Shown piece after piece: positions 13,688 through 15,517 of a DNA stretch of 15,517 bases (position 1 is the stretch's first letter; every line of letters starts with the position of its first letter). Both the position numbers and the translations under genes were made by a program. This DNA is from Lachnospiraceae bacterium (GTDB taxonomy: Bacteria; Bacillota_A; Clostridia; Lachnospirales; Lachnospiraceae), in assembly GCA_017561985.1 (NCBI GenBank), contig JAFZAZ010000018.1:1-15517 (forward strand), read 5' to 3'. Under the pieces are notes generated by a model, which worked only from the letters and a program-made list of their open reading frames with translations, had not been told where the DNA came from and did not search any database.

Positions 13688-15517
13688 ATGGCGGAAAATA
13701 AGAGCATTTTGATACTGGACGGCGCGATGGGCACCGAGCTTCAGGCGGCGGGACTCCCCGTCGGCGGAATCCCCGAGGTGTGGAACCTCGAGCATCCCGA
13801 CAAGGTTACGGCGATCCACAGACGCTACATCGAGGCGGGTTCGCAGGTTGTATACGCGAATACGTTCGGCGCTAATCGTCTGAAAATGGCGAAGACGGGC
13901 CATTCCGTGCAGGAGCTGATCGCAGCCGCAGTCGCAAACGCGCGCGAGGCTGCCGCGCTGGCGGGCCGGCCGGACACGAAGGTCGCGCTTGACATCGGCC
14001 CGATCGGACGGCTGATCGCACCTCTCGGGGATCTCTCCTTCGAGGAGGCGTACGACATATTTGCCGAGGAAGTGCGCGCCGGCAAGGACGCAGACATGAT
14101 CTTCATCGAGACGATGACCGATCTCTACGAGGCGAAGGCGGCGGTGCTGTCGGCGAAGGAAAATTCCGACCTGCCGGTGTACCTGACGATGAGCTTTGAG
14201 GCGAACATGCGCACCTTCACGGGCACGGGCATCGACTCGATGGCGCTCACATTTTCCGACATGGGAATCGACGGTATCGGCATGAACTGCTCGCTCGGAC
14301 CCGAGGAGCTGCTGCCGATGGTGAAACAGCTTTACACGGCGACGAAACTGCCGATCGTGGTCAAGCCGAACGCGGGACTTCCCGACCCGGCGACGAACAC
14401 GTACAATGTGTCGCCGACCGAATTTGCAGGCGTGATGCGGCAGATGCTTCCCTACGGCGTCCGCGTCGTGGGCGGCTGCTGCGGAACGTCGCCCGAGTAC
14501 ATCCGCGAGCTCACGAAGGTCGTGCGCGAGTGGGAGGCGGAGCGAGACCGCGCCGGAGAGAGCGACACAACGTTTTGGCCGGAAGATTACGAGGAGCTCA
14601 CGAACCTTCGCAACACGCGCCGCACAGGTATCGCGTCGTCAAATAAGGCCGTTTGGTTCTCGGAGCCGCGCTGCATCGGCGAGCGCATCAACCCGACCGG
14701 CAAGAAGCGCTTCAAGGAGGCGCTGCAGGCGGGTGACATGGATTACATTCTCGGACAGGCCATCTCGCAGGTCGAGGCGGGCGCAGAGATTCTGGACGTC
14801 AATGTCGGCCTTCCGGGCATCGACGAGACCGAGATGATGGTTCGCGTGATCCGCGAGCTGCAGGCGGTCGTGGATGTGCCGCTGCAGATCGACTCGAACA
14901 AGCCCGAGGTGCTGGAGGCAGCGCTTCGGATCTATAACGGCAAGCCTCTTGTGAACAGCGTAAACGGCGAGGAGAAGAGCCTCACGACGATCCTTCCGCT
15001 CGTGAAAAAGTACGGCGCAGCGGTTGTCGGCCTCACGCTCGATGAGGCGGGAATCGGCTCGACGGCGGAGGCGCGTTTCGCGGTTGCAGAGCGCATTGTT
15101 GAGCGCGCGGAGGCGATGGGAATCCGCCGTGACAACATTCAGATCGACTGCCTGACGCTCACGGCGAGCGCGGAGCAGGCGGCTGTTGCGGAGACGCTTC
15201 GCGCGGTTGCGATGGTGCGCGACCGGCTGCATCTCGGCGCAGTGCTCGGCGTTTCCAACGTGAGTTTCGGTCTTCCGAACCGCGACCTTGTGAACGCGAC
15301 GTTCCTCACGATGGCGCTTCAGAACGGACTGACCCTCCCGATCATGAACCCGAACTCGGAGGCGATGATGGGCGCGCTGCGCGCATTCCGCCTTTTGATG
15401 AATATCGACAAAAACTCGCTTGCGTACATGGATGCATACCGCGATTACGTTCCGCCGACCGCGGCTCCCGCGGGTGCGGGCGGTGCGGCACAGGCCCCGG
15501 CTGCGAAGAGCGTGAGC
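13688..15517 (+). CDS. metH: Cobalamin-dependent methionine synthase, N-terminal part
   Basis: The frame is open for 610 codons from ATG 13688 to the right edge, so the gene is cut. Residues about 5-285 are the homocysteine-binding domain, with 'ILDGAMGTELQ' and zinc ligands Cys201, Cys264 and Cys265 ('GMNCSLG', 'VVGGCCGT'). Residues about 325-590 are the pterin (methyl-THF) binding domain, with 'CIGERINPTGKK' (329-340), 'DVNVGLPG' (370-377) and 'VPLQIDSN' (397-404). The end is an Ala/Pro/Gly-rich linker (about 591-606), where the B12-binding modules should follow. The enzyme transfers a methyl group from 5-methyl-THF via cobalamin to homocysteine. GGGAGGA (13677-13683) is 4 nt upstream. The reactivation domain is encoded separately just upstream, so the product is expected to lack it. 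The stretch before 13688 contains a small GC hairpin. Confidence 0.95.
   Translation, partial: MAENKSILILDGAMGTELQAAGLPVGGIPEVWNLEHPDKVTAIHRRYIEAGSQVVYANTFGANRLKMAKTGHSVQELIAAAVANAREAAALAGRPDTKVALDIGPIGRLIAPLGDLSFEEAYDIFAEEVRAGKDADMIFIETMTDLYEAKAAVLSAKENSDLPVYLTMSFEANMRTFTGTGIDSMALTFSDMGIDGIGMNCSLGPEELLPMVKQLYTATKLPIVVKPNAGLPDPATNTYNVSPTEFAGVMRQMLPYGVRVVGGCCGTSPEYIRELTKVVREWEAERDRAGESDTTFWPEDYEELTNLRNTRRTGIASSNKAVWFSEPRCIGERINPTGKKRFKEALQAGDMDYILGQAISQVEAGAEILDVNVGLPGIDETEMMVRVIRELQAVVDVPLQIDSNKPEVLEAALRIYNGKPLVNSVNGEEKSLTTILPLVKKYGAAVVGLTLDEAGIGSTAEARFAVAERIVERAEAMGIRRDNIQIDCLTLTASAEQAAVAETLRAVAMVRDRLHLGAVLGVSNVSFGLPNRDLVNATFLTMALQNGLTLPIMNPNSEAMMGALRAFRLLMNIDKNSLAYMDAYRDYVPPTAAPAGAGGAAQAPAAKSVS

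Overview
The window looks like a chromosomal segment of a moderately GC-rich member of the Bacillota, most likely class Clostridia. This rests on strong AAGGAG/GGAGG ribosome binding sites, sigma-A-type promoters (TTGACA/TATAAT-like), intrinsic terminators, an energy-coupling-factor (ECF) vitamin transporter gene, a yybP-ykoY riboswitch, a BspA-like leucine-rich-repeat surface protein and a stand-alone methionine-synthase reactivation protein. I found no tRNA, rRNA, CRISPR array, insertion sequence or phage gene.

Layout. (1) Positions 1-936, minus strand: the 5' part of an EcfT-type transmembrane gene, running off the left edge. It has a clear promoter and a structured leader of about 290 nt ending in an intrinsic terminator. 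The leader matches no riboswitch class I know. (2) Positions 1115-4486, plus strand: a strong promoter, a yybP-ykoY (manganese) riboswitch and a terminator hairpin ahead of an ABC ATPase (MacB/LolD type) and a two-half FtsX-type permease, closed by a bidirectional terminator. (3) Positions 4509-8875: a small XRE-type regulator on the minus strand, divergent from a three-gene operon. The operon encodes an SPFH/band-7 protein with a C-terminal SHOCT domain, a four-helix membrane protein, and a zinc-ribbon/TIR/TPR-like protein with a C-terminal membrane anchor. The two promoters share a palindromic -35 region. A decayed fragment of a second zinc-ribbon/TIR gene lies between the second and third operon genes. 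(4) Positions 9015-11813: a secreted, membrane-anchored BspA-like LRR protein built from two copies of the same unit. (5) Positions 11786-15517: a B12/folate methionine module of metF (its promoter overlaps the stop of the LRR gene), a separate MetH reactivation protein, and metH, which is cut by the right edge.

How they fit together. MetF supplies 5-methyl-tetrahydrofolate, MetH uses it with cobalamin to methylate homocysteine, and the reactivation protein probably re-methylates oxidised cobalamin on MetH. The ECF gene at the other end could supply a vitamin, but its substrate cannot be told from this window. The most unusual part is the SPFH/membrane/TIR operon. It resembles the membrane-stress YdjGHI set of Bacillus in architecture, but carries a TIR domain with a Glu at the position of the NADase catalytic residue. 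It is a plausible membrane-sensing immune or stress system under control of the divergent XRE protein. That role is inference from domains and context.
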